A DNA stretch of 64,000 bases. Origin: Ehretia macrophylla. Lineage: Eukaryota; Streptophyta; Magnoliopsida; Boraginales; Ehretiaceae. The stretch lies in NCBI GenBank assembly GCA_037974665.1, contig CM075767.1, forward strand, positions 88,748,644-88,812,643, in the 5' to 3' direction. Positions 33,583-45,759 of this stretch are shown here, piece after piece; within the stretch, counting starts at the first letter, position 1; each line of letters begins with the position of its first letter. The position numbers were made by a program, and so were the translations under genes. The notes beneath the pieces were generated by a model that worked only from the letters and a program-made list of their open reading frames with translations, searched no databases and was not told the origin of the DNA.

Positions 33583-34139
33583 TTTTCTATTTTTTTTGCC
33601 CTGGTTAGGGTTGCCAAGATACTGTATCCACCAGATCTCTTTTACTGAATGCCACGGAACATTAGGCAAGACAACTTCGCTTCACGTAGAGGCTAGCCCC
33701 GCAAACCGAGGGCGTAGCGTTTGTGACCAGGTCTCCGTCGCTCCGGTGCCCATAACTTTTGATTCGTAAAGAGTTACGCGGTGCACATCATACCGCTGGA
33801 AAGCTCTCAGAGCGCTCTACAATGGGGGCAACCAGCTTGCTCGTTGTGCCCTTATTTGTAGTCGAAAATCGAACATTTTCATCAGTTTCAGGCCACTTTT
33901 CTTCTTTTGCTCTATTTTTCCATCCCGGATCATATGTCGTGGCCTGTTAAAAGGATGACAACCTGTCTCGCTGGACACCAGATGGCCCTACAGCGTGTCG
34001 ATATCACGTCTTGCAAGGATGCTGTGTTGTTGAGGGGGATGGGCTGTCGTTCACCCCATTGGTCCTTTTGAATGGGCCATCTCTCTAGGCTGGGACTGTG
34101 AACCGTTAACACATAAAGGAAATGTCCCCTCAACATGAT

Positions 34140-34258
34140 GGGTAAGATCGTACCAGCACTAATGCACCGGATCCCATCAGAACTCTGAAGATAAGCGTGC
34201 TTCGGCGAGAGTTGTACTAGGACGGGTGACCCCCAAGGAAGTCCTCATGTTGCACCCC
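34140..34258 (+). rRNA. 5S: 5S rRNA gene, copy 44 (variant)
   Basis: GGGTAAGATCGTACC start, CTCTGAAGATAAGCGTGC and TTCGGCGAGAGTTGTAC, with GACGGGTGACC in the C-box. Confidence 0.88.
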
Positions 34259-34816
34259 ATTTTCAATTTTTTTTGCCCTGGTTAGGGTTGCCAAGATACT
34301 TTATCCACCAAATCTCTTTTACTGAATGCCACGAAACATTAGGCAAGACAACTTCGCTTCAGGTAGAGGCTGGTCCCGCAAACTGAGGGCGTAGAGTTTG
34401 TGACCAGGTCTCCGTCGCTCTGGTGCCCATAACTTTTGATCCGTAAAGAGTTACGTGGTGCACAGCATACCGTTGCAAAGCTCTCTGAGAGCTCTACGAC
34501 AGGGGCAGCCAGCTTGCTCGCTATGGCCATTTTTGGAGCCCAAAATCGAACGTTTTCATTAGTTTCAGGCCTCTTTTCATCTTTTGCTGTATTTTTCCGT
34601 CCCGGATCGTACGTCATGAACTGTTAAAAGGATGACAACCTGACTCGCAGGACATCAGAGGGCCCTACAACGTGTCGATATCACATCTTGCGAGGATGCT
34701 GCGTTGTTGAAGCGGATGGGTTGGTGATAAGCCAATTGGGCCGTTTGAATGGGCCATCTCTCTAGGCTTGGACTGTGAACCGTTAACACATAAAGGAATT
34801 GTGCCCTCAACATGAC

Positions 34817-34936
34817 GGGTGCGATCATACCAGCACAGATGCATCGGATCCCATCAGAACTACGAAGTTAAAATTGCATGGGCGAGAGTAGTTCTAGGAT
34901 GGGTGACCCTCTGGGAAGTCCTCGTGTTGCACCCCC
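34817..34936 (+). rRNA. 5S: 5S rRNA gene, copy 45 (A-box damaged)
   Basis: AAGTTAAAATTGCATGGGCG replaces the A-box. Also CACAGATGCATCGG, AGTTCTAGG and GACCCTCTGG. Confidence 0.88.
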
Positions 34937-35493
34937 TTTTCAATTTTTTTTGCCCTGGTTAGGGTTACCAAGATACTTTATCCACCAAATCTCTATCACT
35001 GAATCGCACGGAACATTGGGCAAGACAACTTCGCATCACGTAGAGACTGAGCCCGCAAACCAAGGACGTAGGGTTTGTGACCAGGTCTCCATCACTCCGG
35101 TGCCCATAACTTTTGATCCGTAAGGAGTTACGCAGCGCACAGCATACCGTTGCAAAGCTCTCTGAGAGCTCTACGACGGGGACATCCATCTTGCTCGCTG
35201 TGCCCATTTTTAAAGCCCAAAATTGAACGTTTTCATCAGTTTCAGGAAACTTTTCTTCTTTTGCTTTATTTTTCCATCTCGGATCGTACGTCGTGAACTG
35301 TTAAAAGGACAACAACCTGACTCGCAAGACATCAGAGGGCCCTACAAAGTGTCGATATCACATCTTGCGAGGATGCTGCGTGGTTGAAGCAGATGGGTTG
35401 TCGTTAAGCCCATTGGGCCTTTTGATTGGGCCATCTCTGTAGGTTGGGACTCTGAAGCGTTAACACATATAGGAATTGTGCCCTCAACATGAC

Positions 35494-35613
35494 GGGTGCG
35501 ATCATACCAGCAATAATGCACCGGATCCCATCAGAACTCCGAAGTTAAGCGTGCTTGGGCGAGAGTAGTACTAGGATAGGTGACCCTGTTGGAAGTTCTC
35601 GTGTTGCACCCTC
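35494..35613 (+). rRNA. 5S: 5S rRNA gene, copy 46
   Basis: AGCAATAATG near the start. A-box and intermediate element are intact; then GGATAGGTGACCCTGTTGG, AGTTCTCG and a GCACCCTC end. Confidence 0.91.
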
Positions 35614-36170
35614 TTTTCAATTTCTTTTGCCCTGGTTAGGGTTGCCAAGATACTTTGTCCTCCAAATCTCTAATACTGAATCCCACAGAACATTGGGCAA
35701 GACAACTTCGCTTCTCGTTAAAGCTAGGCCCGCAAACCGAGGGCGTAGGGTTTGTGACCAGGTCTCTTTCGCTCTGATGCCCATAACTTTTGATCCGTAA
35801 GGAGTTACGCGGCGCACAGCATACCGGTGCAAAGCTCTCTGAGAGTTCTACGACGGGGATAGCCAGCATGCTCACTGTGCCTGTTTTTGTAGCCCAAAAT
35901 CGAACGTTTTCTTCAGTTTCATGCCACTTTTCTTCTTTTGCTCTATTTTTTCATCCCGGATCGTACGTCGTGAACTGTTAAAAGGACGACAACCTGACTC
36001 ACGGGACATCAGAGGGCCCTACAACGTGTCCATATAACGTCTTGCTAGGATGCTGCGTTGTTGAAGCGGATGGGTTGTCGTTAATCCCATTGGGCCTTTT
36101 GAATGGGCCATCTATCTAGGCTAGGACTGTGAACCGTTAACACATAAAGGAATTGTCCCCTCAACATGAA

Positions 36171-36290
36171 GGGTACGATCATACCAGCAATAATGCACCA
36201 GATCCCATCAGAACTCTGAAGTTAAGTCTCCTTGGGCAAGAGTAGTACTAGGATGGGTGACGCCCTGGGAAGTCCTCGTGTTGCACCCCC
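36171..36290 (+). rRNA. 5S: 5S rRNA gene, copy 47
   Basis: GGGTACG start, AGCAATAATGCACCAG, and TTAAGTCTCCTTGGGCAAG across the A-box and intermediate element. GTGACGCCC in the C-box. Confidence 0.89.
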
Positions 36291-36849
36291 TTTTGAATAT
36301 TTTTTGCCCTGGTTAGGGTTGCCAAGATACTTTATGAACCAAATCTCTATTACTAAATCCCACGGAACTTTGGGCAAGACAACTTCGATTCACGTAGAGG
36401 TTGAGCCCGCAAACCGAGGGCGTAGGGTCTGTGACCAGGTCTCTGTCACTTCGGTGCCCATAACTTTTGATCTGTAAGGAGTTACGCGACGCACAACATA
36501 CCGTTGCAAAGCTCTCTGAGTGCTCTACGACGGGGGCAGCCAGCTTGCTCGTTGTGCCCGTTTTTGGAGTCCAAAATTGAACGTTTTCATCAGTTTCAGG
36601 CCACTTTTCTTCTTTTGCTCTATTTTTTCGTCCAGGATCGTACGTTGTGAAATGTTAAAAGGACGACAACCTGACTCGCGGGGCATCGGAGGGCCCTACA
36701 ACGTGTCGATATCACATCTTGCGAGGATGCTTCGTTGTTGAAGCGGATGGGTTGTCGTTAAGCCCATTGGGCCTTTTGAATGGGCCATCTCTCTAGGCCG
36801 GGACTATGAACCGTTAACACATATAGAAATTTTGTGCCCTCAACATGAC

Positions 36850-36968
36850 AGGTGCGATCATACCAGCACTAATGCACCAGATCCCATCAGAACTCTGAAG
36901 TGAAGCGTGCTTGGGCGAGAGTAGTGCTAGGATGGGTGACCCCCTGGGAAGTCCTCGTGTTGTACCCC
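36850..36968 (+). rRNA. 5S: 5S rRNA gene, copy 48
   Basis: AGGTGCG start, CTCTGAAGTGAAGCG in the A-box and GTAGTGCTAGG. The C-box is otherwise intact. Confidence 0.91.
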
Positions 36969-37525
36969 TTTTCAATTTTTTTTGCCCTGGTTAGGGTTCC
37001 CAAGATACTTTATCCACCAAATCTCAATTACTGAATCCCACGAAACATTGGGCAAGACAACTTCGCTTCACGTAGAGGCTGGGCCCGCAAACCGTGGGCG
37101 TAGGGTTTGTGACCAGGTCTCTGTCACTTCGGTGCCCATAACTTTTGATCTGTAAGGAGTTACGCGACGCACAGCATACCGTTGCAAAGCTCTCTGAGAG
37201 CTCTACGACGGGGGCGGCCAGCCTACTCGTTGTGCCCATTTTTAGAGCCCAAAATCGAACGTTTTCATCAGTTTCAGGCCATTTTTCTTCTTTTGCTCGG
37301 TTTTTTGGTCCTGGATCGTACGTCGTGAACTGTTAAAAGGACGACAACCTGACTCACGCGACATCAGAGGGCCCTACAACGTGTCGATATCACGTCTTGC
37401 AAGGATGCTGCGTTGTTGAAGGGGATGTATTGTCGTTAAGCCCATTGGTCCTTTTGAATGGGCCATCTCTCTAGGCTGGGACTGTGAACCGTTAACACAT
37501 AAAAGAATTGTGCCCTCAACATGAC

Positions 37526-37645
37526 GGGTGAGATCATACCAGCACTAATGCACCGAATCCCTTCAGATCTCCGAAGTTTTGCGTGCTTGGGCGAGAGTAG
37601 TACTAGGATGGTTGACCCCCTGGGAAGTCCTCGTGTTGCACCCCC
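37526..37645 (+). rRNA. 5S: 5S rRNA gene, copy 49 (A-box damaged)
   Basis: GGGTGAGATC start, CGAATCCCTTCAGATC, an A-box changed to GAAGTTTTGCGTGC, and GATGGTTGACC in the C-box. Confidence 0.88.
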
Positions 37646-38200
37646 TTTTCAATTTTTTTTGCCATGGTTAGGGTTGCCAAGATACTTTATCCCCCAAATC
37701 TCTATTATTGAATCCCACGGAACATTGGGCAAGACAACTTCGCTTCACGTAGAGGCTAGGCCTGCAAGCCGAGGGCGTAGGGTTTGTGACTAGGTCTCCG
37801 TCGCTCCTGTGCCCTACCTTTTGATCCGTAAGGAGTTACGCGGAGCACAGCATACCGTTGCAAATCCCTCTGAGAGCTCTACGATGAGGGCAGCCAGATT
37901 GTTCGTTGTGCCCCGTTTTGGAGCTCCAATCGAACGTTTTGATTATTTTTAGGCCACTTTTCTTCTTCTGCAATGTTTTTCCGTCCCGGATCGTACGTCG
38001 TGGACTGTTAAAAGGACGACAACCTAACTCGCGGGACATCAGAGGGCCCTACAACGTGTCGATATCACATCTTGGAAGGATGCTGCGTTGTTGAAGATGA
38101 TGTGTTGTCGTTAAGCCCATAGGTCCTTTTGAATGGGCCATCTCTCTAGGCTGGGACTGTGAACCATTAACACATAAAAGAATTGTGCCCTCAACATGAT

Positions 38201-38320
38201 GGGTGCGATCATACCAGCACCAATGCACCGAATCCCATCAGAACTCCAAAGTTAAGCGTGCTTGGGCGAGAGTAGTACTAGAATGGGTGACCCCCTAGGA
38301 AGTCCTCGTTTTGCACCCCT
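38201..38320 (+). rRNA. 5S: 5S rRNA gene, copy 50
   Basis: AGCACCAATGCACCGAATCC, CTCCAAAG, CTAGAATGGG in the C-box and a CTCGTTTTGCACC end. Confidence 0.92.
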
Positions 38321-38875
38321 TTTTCAATTTTTTTGCCCTGGTTAGGGTTGCCAAGATACTTTATCCACCAAATCTCTATTACTGAATGCCACAGAACATT
38401 AGGCAAGACAACTTCGCTTCACATAGAGGCTGAGCCAGCAAATCGAGGGCGTAGGATTTGTGACCAGGTCTCCGTCGCTCTGGTGCCCATAACTTTTGAT
38501 CCGTAAGGAGTTATGCGGCTCACAGCATGCCGTTGGAATGCTCTCTGAGAGCTCTATGACAGGGGCAGACAGCTTGCTCGCTTTGCTTGTATTTATAGCC
38601 CAAAATCGAACGTTTTCATCAGTTTCAGGCCACTTTTCTTCTTTTGCTCTGTCTTTCCATCCTGGATCGTACATCGTGAACTGTTAAAAGGACGACAACC
38701 TGACTCACGGGACATCAGAGGGCCCTTCAACGTGTCGATATCACGTCTTGCGTGGATTCTTAGTTGTTGAAGCTTATGGGTTGTCGTTAAGCCCATTGGG
38801 CCTTTTGATGGGCCATCTCTCAAGGCTGGGATTGTGAACCGTTAACACATATAGTAATTGTGCCCTCAACATGAC

Positions 38876-38995
38876 GGGTGCGATCATACTAGCACTAATG
38901 CACCGGATCCCATCAGAACTTGGAAGTTAAGCGTGCTTGGGCGAGAGTAGTACTATGATGGGTGACCCCCTGGGAAGTCCTCGTGTTGCACCCCC
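38876..38995 (+). rRNA. 5S: 5S rRNA gene, copy 51
   Basis: ATCATACTAGC, AACTTGGAAG and an intact A-box, with ACTATGATGGG in the C-box. Confidence 0.93.
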
Positions 38996-39552
38996 TTTTC
39001 AATTTTTTTTGCCCTGGTTAGGGTTGCCAAGATACTTTATCCACCAAATTTCTATTTCTGAATCCCACAAAACATTGGGCAAGACAACTTCGCTTCACGT
39101 AGAGGTTGGGCCCGCAAACCAAGGGCATAGTGTTTGTGACCAGGTCTCCGTCGCTCCGGTGCCCATAACTTTTGATTCGTAATGAGTTACGTAGCGCACA
39201 ACATACAGTTGCAAAGCTCTCTGAGAGCTCTACGACAGGAGCAACGAGCATGCTCGCTGTGCCCCTTTTTGGATCCAAAAATTGAACGTTTCCATCAGAT
39301 TCAGGCCACTTTTCTTCTTTTGCTCTGTGTTTTCGTCCCGGATCGTACGTCGTGAACTGTTAAAAGGATGACAACCTGACTCGCGGGACATCAGAGGGCC
39401 CTACAACGTGTCGACATCACGTCTTCAAAGCATGCTGCGTTGTTGAAGCAGAAGGGTTGTCGTTAAGCCCATTGGGCCTTTTGAATGGGCCATCTCTCTA
39501 GGCTGGGACTGTGATTAGTTAACCCATAAAGAAATTGTGCCCTCAACATGTC

Positions 39553-39672
39553 GAGTGTGATCATACTAGCCCTAATGCACCGGATCCCATTAGAACTCCG
39601 AAGTTAAGCGTGCTTAGGCGAGAGTAGTACTATGATGGGTGACCACCTGGGAAGTCCTCGTGTTGTACCCCT
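39553..39672 (+). rRNA. 5S: 5S rRNA gene, copy 52
   Basis: GAGTGTGATCATACTAGCCC start, CCATTAG, GCTTAGGCG and ACTATGATGGGTGACCACC. Confidence 0.9.
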
Positions 39673-40229
39673 TTTTCAATTTTTTTTGCCCGGGTTAGGG
39701 TTGCCAAGGTACTTTATCTACCAAATCTCTATTACTGAATCCCACAGAACATTGGGCAAGAAAATTTCGCTTCAAGTAGAGGCTGGGCCCGTAAACCGAG
39801 GGCGTAGGGTTATTAACCAGGTCTTCGTCACTCCGGTGCCCATAAATTTTGATCCGTAAGGAGTTAGGCGACGCAAATCTTACCGTTGCAAAGATCTCTG
39901 AGAGCTTTACGACGGGGGCAGCCAGCTTGCTCAATGTGCCTATTTTTGAAGCCCAAAATCGAATGTTTTCATCAGTTTCAGGCCAATTTTCTTCTTTTGC
40001 TCTATTTTTCCGTCCCAGATCGTACGTCGTGAACTGTTAAAAGGATAACAACCTGACTTGCGGGACATCAGAGGACCCTACAATGTGTCGATATCACGAC
40101 TTACAAGCATGATGCGTTGTTGAAGCGGATTGGTTGTCGTTAAGCCTATTGGGCCTTTTGAAAGGGCCATCTCTCTAGGTTGGTAGTGTGAACCGTTAAC
40201 ACATAAAGGAATTGTGCCCTCAACATGAC

Positions 40230-40349
40230 GAGTGCGATCATACCAGCAGGAATGCACCGGATCCCATCAGAACTTCGAAGTTAAGCGTGCTTGGGCGAGA
40301 GTAGTACTAGGATGGGTGACCCCTTGGGAAGTGCACGTGTTGCACCCCA
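40230..40349 (+). rRNA. 5S: 5S rRNA gene, copy 53
   Basis: GAGTGCG start, AGCAGGAATG and ACTTCGAAG. The internal promoter is intact; the 3' part reads CCTTGGGAAGTGCACGTG. Confidence 0.92.
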
Positions 40350-40906
40350 TTCTCAATTTTTTTTGCCCTGGGTAGGGTAGCCAAGATACTTTATGCCCCA
40401 AATCTCTATTACGGAATCCCACGGAACATTAGGCGAGACAACTTCGTTTCAAGTAGAGACTGGGCCCGCAAACCGAGGGCGTAGGGTTTGTGACTAGGTC
40501 TCCGTCGCTCCGATGCCCATAACTTTTGATCCGTAAGGAGTTATGCAGCGCACAACATACCGTTGCAAAGCTCTCTGAGAGCTCTACGACGGAGGTAGCC
40601 AGCTTGCTCGCTGTGCTCATTTTTGGAGCTCCAAATCGAATGTTTTCATCAGTTTCAGGCCACTTTTCTTCTTTTGCTCTATTTTTCCGTCTCGGATCGT
40701 ACGTGCTGGACTGTTAAAAGGACGACAACCTGACTCGCAGGACTTCAGAAGGCCCCACAATGTGTCGATATCACGTCTTGCAAGTATGCTGCGTTGTTGA
40801 AGCGAACGGGTTGTCGTTAAGCCCATTGGGCCTTTTGAGTGGGCCATCTCTCAAGGCTGGGACTGTGAACCGTTAACACATATAGGAATTATGCCCTCAA
40901 CATGAT

Positions 40907-41026
40907 GGGTGCGATCATACCAGCACTAATGCACCGGATCCTATCAGAACTCCGAAGTTAAGAGTGCTTGGGCGAGAGTAGTACTAGGATGGGTGACCCC
41001 CTGGGATGTCCTCGTGTTGCACCCCC
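40907..41026 (+). rRNA. 5S: 5S rRNA gene, copy 54
   Basis: Near consensus: GATCCTATCAG, TTAAGAGTGC in the A-box and GGGATGTCC are the changes. Confidence 0.94.
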
Positions 41027-41583
41027 TTTTCAATTTTTTTTGCCCTGGTTAGGGTTGCCAAGATACTTTATCCACCAAATCTATATTACTGAATGCCACG
41101 GAACATTGGGCAAGAAAACTTCGCTTAACGTAGAGGCTGGGCCCGCAAACCGAGGGCATAGGGTTTATGACCAGGTCTCCGTCGCTCCGGTGCCCATAAC
41201 TTTTGATCCGTAAGGCGTTACGCGGCGCACACTATACCGTTGCAATGCTCTCTGAGAGCTCTAGGACGGGGACAACCAGCTTGCTCGCTGTGCCTGTATT
41301 TGGAGCCCAAAATCGAACGTTTTCATCAGTTTCAGGCCACTTTTCTTCTTTGGCTCTATTTTTCCGTCGCGGATCATACGTCGTGAGATGTTAAAAGGAC
41401 GACAACCTGACTCGCGAGACATCAGAGGGCCCTACGCCGTGTCGATATCACGTCTTGCGAGGATGCTGCATTGTTGAAGCGGATGGATTGTCGTTAAGCC
41501 CATTGGGCCTTTTGAATGGGCCATCTCTCTAGGCTGGGACTGTGAACCGTTAACACATTTAGGAATTGTGCCCTCAACATGAT

Positions 41584-41703
41584 GGGTGCAATCAAACCAG
41601 CACTAATGCACTGGAGCCCATCAAAACTTCGAAGTTAAGCGTGCTTGGACGAGTGTAGTACTAGGATGGGTGACGCCTTGAGAAGTCCTCTTATTGCACC
41701 CGG
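41584..41703 (+). rRNA. 5S: 5S rRNA gene, copy 55 (variant)
   Basis: GGGTGCAATCAAACC start, CTGGAGCCC, ATCAAAACTTCG, TTGGACGAGTGTAG, GACGCCTTGAG and a CTCTTATTGCACCC end. Confidence 0.88.
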
Positions 41704-42260
41704 TATTCAATTTTTTTTTCTCTGGTTAGGGTTGCCAAGATACTTTATCCACTAAATCTATATTACTGAATCCCATGGAACATTGGGCAAGATTACTTCG
41801 TTTCACGTAGAGGCTGGTCCAGCAAACCGAGGGCGTAGGGTTTGTGAGCAGGTCTCCGTTGCTCCGGTGCCCATAACTTTTGATCCGTAAGGAGTTACGC
41901 GGCGCACGGCATACCGTTGCAAAGCTCTCTGAGAGGTCTACGACGGGGGCAGCCAGCATGCTCACTGTGCCCATTTTTGGAGCCCAAAATCAAACGTTTT
42001 CATCAGTTTCAGGCCAGTTTTCTTCTTTTGCTATGTTTTTTCGTCCTGGATAGTACGTCGTGAACTGTTAAAAGGACAACAACCAGACTCGTGGAACATC
42101 AGAGGGCCCTACAACATGTCGATATCACGTCTTGTAAGCTTGCTGCGTTGTTGAAGTGGATGGGTTGTCGTTAAGCCCATTGGGCCTTTTGAATGGGCCA
42201 TCTCTCTAGGCTGGCACTGTGAACCGTTAACACATATAGGAATTGTGCCCTCAACATGAT

Positions 42261-42380
42261 GGGTGCAATCATACCAGCAGTAATGCGCTGGATCCCATCA
42301 AAACTCCGAAGTTAAGCGTGCTTGGCCGAGAGTAGTACTAGGATGGTTGACCCCCTGCGAAGTCCCCGTGTTGCACCCCC
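42261..42380 (+). rRNA. 5S: 5S rRNA gene, copy 56
   Basis: GGGTGCAATC start, AGCAGTAATGCGCTGG, ATCAAAACTCC, TTGGCCGAG, GATGGTTGACC and CTGCGAAGTCCCC. Confidence 0.89.
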
Positions 42381-42936
42381 TTTTCAATTTTTTTTGCCCT
42401 GGTTAGGGTTGCCAAGATACTTTATCCACCAAATCTCTATTACTGAATCCCACGGAACATTGGGCAAGACAACTTCGCTTCACATAGAGGCTGGGCCCGC
42501 AAACCGAGGGCGTTGGGTTTGTGAACAGGTCTCCGTCGCTCCAGTGCCCATAACTTTTGATCCGTAAGGAGTTACACGGCGCACAGTATACCGTTGCAAA
42601 GGTCTCTGAGAGCTCTAGGACGGGGGCAGCCAGCTTGCTCGATGTACCCTTTTTGGAGCCCAAAATCAAACGATTTCATCAGTTTCAGGCCATTTTTCTT
42701 CTTTTGCTCTATTTTTTCGTCCCAGATCATTCGTCGTGAACTGTTAAAAGGACGACATCCTGACTCGCAGGACATCAGAGGGCCCTACAATGTGTTGATA
42801 TCACGTCTTGCGAGGATGTTGCGTTGTTGAAGCGGATGGGTTGTCGTTAAGGCCATTGGGCCTTTTGAATGGGCCATCTCTCTAGGCCGGGACTATGAAC
42901 CGTTCACACATAAAGGAATTGTGCCCGAAACATGAC

Positions 42937-43056
42937 GGGTACGATCATACCAGCACTAATGCAGCGGATCCTATCAGAACTCTGAAGTTAAGCGTGCTTG
43001 GGCGAGAGTAGTACCAGGATGGGTGACCCCCTAGGATGTCCTCGTGTTGCATCCCC
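42937..43056 (+). rRNA. 5S: 5S rRNA gene, copy 57
   Basis: GGGTACG start, TGCAGCGGATCCTATC, CTCTGAAG and GTACCAGG in the C-box. The end is GCATCCCC, the form common in other plants. Confidence 0.91.
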
Positions 43057-43525
43057 TTTTCAATTTTTTTTGCCCTGGTTAGGGTTGCCAAGATACTTTA
43101 TCAACCAAATCTCTATTACCGAATCCCACGGAACATTGGGCAAGACAACTTCGCTTCACGTAGAGGACGGGATAGCAAACTGAGGGCGTAGGGTTTGTGA
43201 CCAGGTCTCGGTCGTTCCGGTGCCCATAACTTTTGATCCGTAAGAAGTTACACGGCGCACAGCATGCCGTAGCAAAGCTCTCTGAGAGCTCTACGATGGG
43301 GGCAGCCAGCTTGCTCACTGTGCCCTTTTTGGAGCCCAAAATCGAACGTTTTCATCAATTTCAGGCCATTTTCCTTCGTTTGCTATATTTTTCCGTCCTG
43401 GATCGTACGTCGTGAGCTATTAAAAGGATGACAACCTGACTCGCTTGACATTAGAGGGCCCTACAACGTGTCGATATCACGTCTTGCGAGGATGCTGCGT
43501 TGTTGAAGAGGATGGGTTGTCGTTA

Positions 43526-43552
43526 AGCCCATTGGGCCTTTTGAATGGGCCA
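43526..43552 (+). promoter_or_regulatory. Site II-like inverted repeat upstream of copy 58
   Basis: GCCCATT (43527-43533) and AATGGGC (43544-43550) can pair around GGGCCTTTTG. The block contains TGGGCC twice, the site II (TCP-factor) motif of plant ribosomal-protein promoters. It ends about 60 bases before the 5S start and is kept in most units. Function is inference. Confidence 0.45.
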
Positions 43553-43585
43553 TCTCTCTAGGCTGGGACTGTGAACTGTTAATAC

Positions 43586-43612
43586 ATATAGGAATTGTGC
43601 CCTCAACATGAC
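43586..43612 (+). promoter_or_regulatory. Upstream Pol III promoter signals of copy 58 (representative)
   Basis: ATATA at -27 to -23, GC at -14/-13 and C at -1 relative to the 5S start. These are the three upstream elements known for plant 5S genes. Most units have the same layout within AACACATATAGGAATT. Confidence 0.8.
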
Positions 43613-43732
43613 GGGTGCGATCATACCAGCACTAATGCACCGGATCCCATCAGAACTCCGAAGTTAAGCGTGCTTGGGCGAGAGTAGTACTAGGATGGGT
43701 GACCCCTTGGGAAGTCCTCGTGTTGCACCCCC
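43613..43732 (+). rRNA. 5S: 5S rRNA gene, copy 58 (best copy in the window)
   Basis: Matches the array consensus apart from GACCCCTTGGG late in the gene. The A-box (AAGTTAAGCGTGCTTGG), intermediate element (GCGAGAG) and C-box (CTAGGATGGGTGACC) are intact, as are the upstream signals and terminator. 5S rRNA is made by Pol III with TFIIIA and joins the central protuberance of the large ribosomal subunit. Confidence 0.97.
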
Positions 43733-43747
43733 TTTTTAATTTTTTTT
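43733..43747 (+). terminator. Pol III terminator of copy 58 (representative)
   Basis: T5 then AA then T8 immediately after the CCCCC gene end. Almost every unit has the same two T-runs (usually TTTTCAATTTTTTTT). Confidence 0.85.
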
Positions 43748-44288
43748 GCCCTGGTTAGGGTTGCCAAGATACTTTATCCACCAAATCTCTATTACTGAAT
43801 CCCACGGAACATTGGGCAAGACAACTTCGCTTCACGTAGAGGCTGGGCCCGCAAACCGAGGGCGTAGTGTTTGTGACCAGGTCTCCGTCGCTCCGGTGCC
43901 CATAACTTTTGATCCGCAAGGAGTTACGCGGTGTACAACATACTGTTGCAAAGCTGTTTGAGAGCTCTACGACAGGGGCAGCTAGCTTGCTCGCTGTGCC
44001 CTTTTTGGAGCCGAAAATCGAACGTTTTCATCAATTTCAGGCCACTTTTCTTCTTTTGTTCTGTTTTTCCGTCCAGGATCGTACGTCGTGAACTGTGAAA
44101 AGGACGACAACCTAACTCGCGGGACATCAGAGCACCCTACAACGTGTCAATATCACGTCTGCTAAGGATGCTGCGTTGTTGAAGTGGATGGGTTGTCGTT
44201 AAGCCCATTGGGCCTTTTGAATGGGTCATCTCTCTAGGCTGGGATTGAGAATCGTTAACACATAAAGGAATTGTGCCCTCAACATCAC

Positions 44289-44407
44289 GAGTGCAATCAT
44301 ACCAGCACTAATGCACTGGATCCCATCAGAACTTTGAAGTTAAGCGTGCTTCGGCGAGAGTAGTACAAGGATGGGGACCCCGTGGGAAGTCCTCGTGTTG
44401 CACCCCC
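44289..44407 (+). rRNA. 5S: 5S rRNA gene, copy 59 (amplified damaged variant)
   Basis: GAGTGCAATC start, CACTGGATCC, ACTTTGAAG, TTCGGCG, and a C-box deletion (AAGGATGGGGACCCCGTGG). The same combination recurs at 45641 and 51965. Upstream it follows GGGATTGAGAATCG instead of GGGACTGTGAACCG. Confidence 0.88.
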
Positions 44408-44964
44408 TTTTCAATTTTTTTTGCCCTGGTTAGGGTTGCCAAGATACTTTATCCGCCAAATCTCTATTACTGAATCCCACGAAACATTGGTCAAGACAAC
44501 TTCGCTTCACATAGAGGCCGGGCCCGCAAACCAAGGGCGTAGGGTTTGTGACTAGGTCTCCGTCGCTCCGGTGCCCCTAACTTTTGTTCCGTAAGGAGTT
44601 ACGCGGCGCACAGCATACCGTTTCAAAGCTCTCTGAGAGCTCTACGACGGGGGCAGCCAGCTTGATCGCTTTGCCCATTTTTTGAGCCCAAAATTGAACG
44701 TTTTCATCAGTTTCAGGCTACTTTTCTTCTTTTGCTCTGTTTTTCCGTTCTGGCTCATACGTCGTAAACTGTAAAAAGGACTACAACCTGACTCGCGGGA
44801 CATCAGAGGGCCCTACAACGTGTCGATATCACGTCTTGGGAGGATGCTGCATTGTTGAAGCGGATGGGTTGTCGTTAAGTACATTGGGCCTTTTGAATGG
44901 GCCATCTCCCTAGGCTGGGACTGTGAACCGTTAACACATATAGGAATTGTGCCCTCAACATGAC

Positions 44965-45084
44965 GGGTGTGATCATACCAGCACTAATGCACCGGATCCC
45001 ATCAGAACTCCGAAGTTAAGCGTGCTTGGGCGAGAGTAGTACTAGGATGGGTGACCCCTTGGGAAGTCCTCGTGTTGTACCCCC
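44965..45084 (+). rRNA. 5S: 5S rRNA gene, copy 60 (near consensus)
   Basis: Only GGGTGTGATC at the start, GACCCCTTGGG and a GTTGTA end differ. The internal promoter is intact, so it is a plausible active copy. Confidence 0.95.
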
Positions 45085-45640
45085 TTTTTAATTTTTTTTG
45101 CCCTGGTTAGGGTTTTCAAGATACTTTATACACCAAATTTCTATTATTGAATCCCACGGAACATAGGGCAAGACAACCTCGCTTCACGTAGAGGCTTGGC
45201 CCGTAAACCGAGGGCGTAGGGCTTGTGACGTGGTTTCCGTCGCTCCGGTGCCCATAACTTGTGATCCGTAAGGAGTTACGCGACGCACAACATACCGTTG
45301 CAAAGCTCTCTGATAGCTCTACGACCGGGGCAGCTAAGTTGCTCGCTGTGCCCTTTTTAAAGCCCAAAATCGAACGTTTTCATCAATTTCAGGCCACTTT
45401 TCTTCTTTTGTTCTGTTTTTCCGTCCCGGATCGTATGTCGTGAACTGTTAAAAGGAAGACAACCTAACTCGCGGGACATCAGAGCACCCTACAACGTGTC
45501 GATATCACGTCTGGTAAGGATGCTGCATTGTTGAAGTGGATGGGTTGTCGTTAAGCCCATTGGGCCTTTTGAATGGGTCATCTCTCTAGGCTGGGATTGA
45601 GAATCGTTAACACATAAAGGAATTGTGCCCTCAACATCAC

Positions 45641-45759
45641 GAGTGCAATCATACCAGCACTAATGCACTGGATCCCATCAGAACTTTGAAGTTAAGCGTG
45701 CTTCGGCGAGAGTAGTACAAGGATGGGGACCCCGTGGGAAGTCCTCGTGTTGCACCCCC
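45641..45759 (+). rRNA. 5S: 5S rRNA gene, copy 61 (amplified damaged variant)
   Basis: Same variant as copy 59, two units (1,352 bases) downstream, with the same C-box deletion and the same altered upstream region (GGGATTGAGAATCG). Confidence 0.88.
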
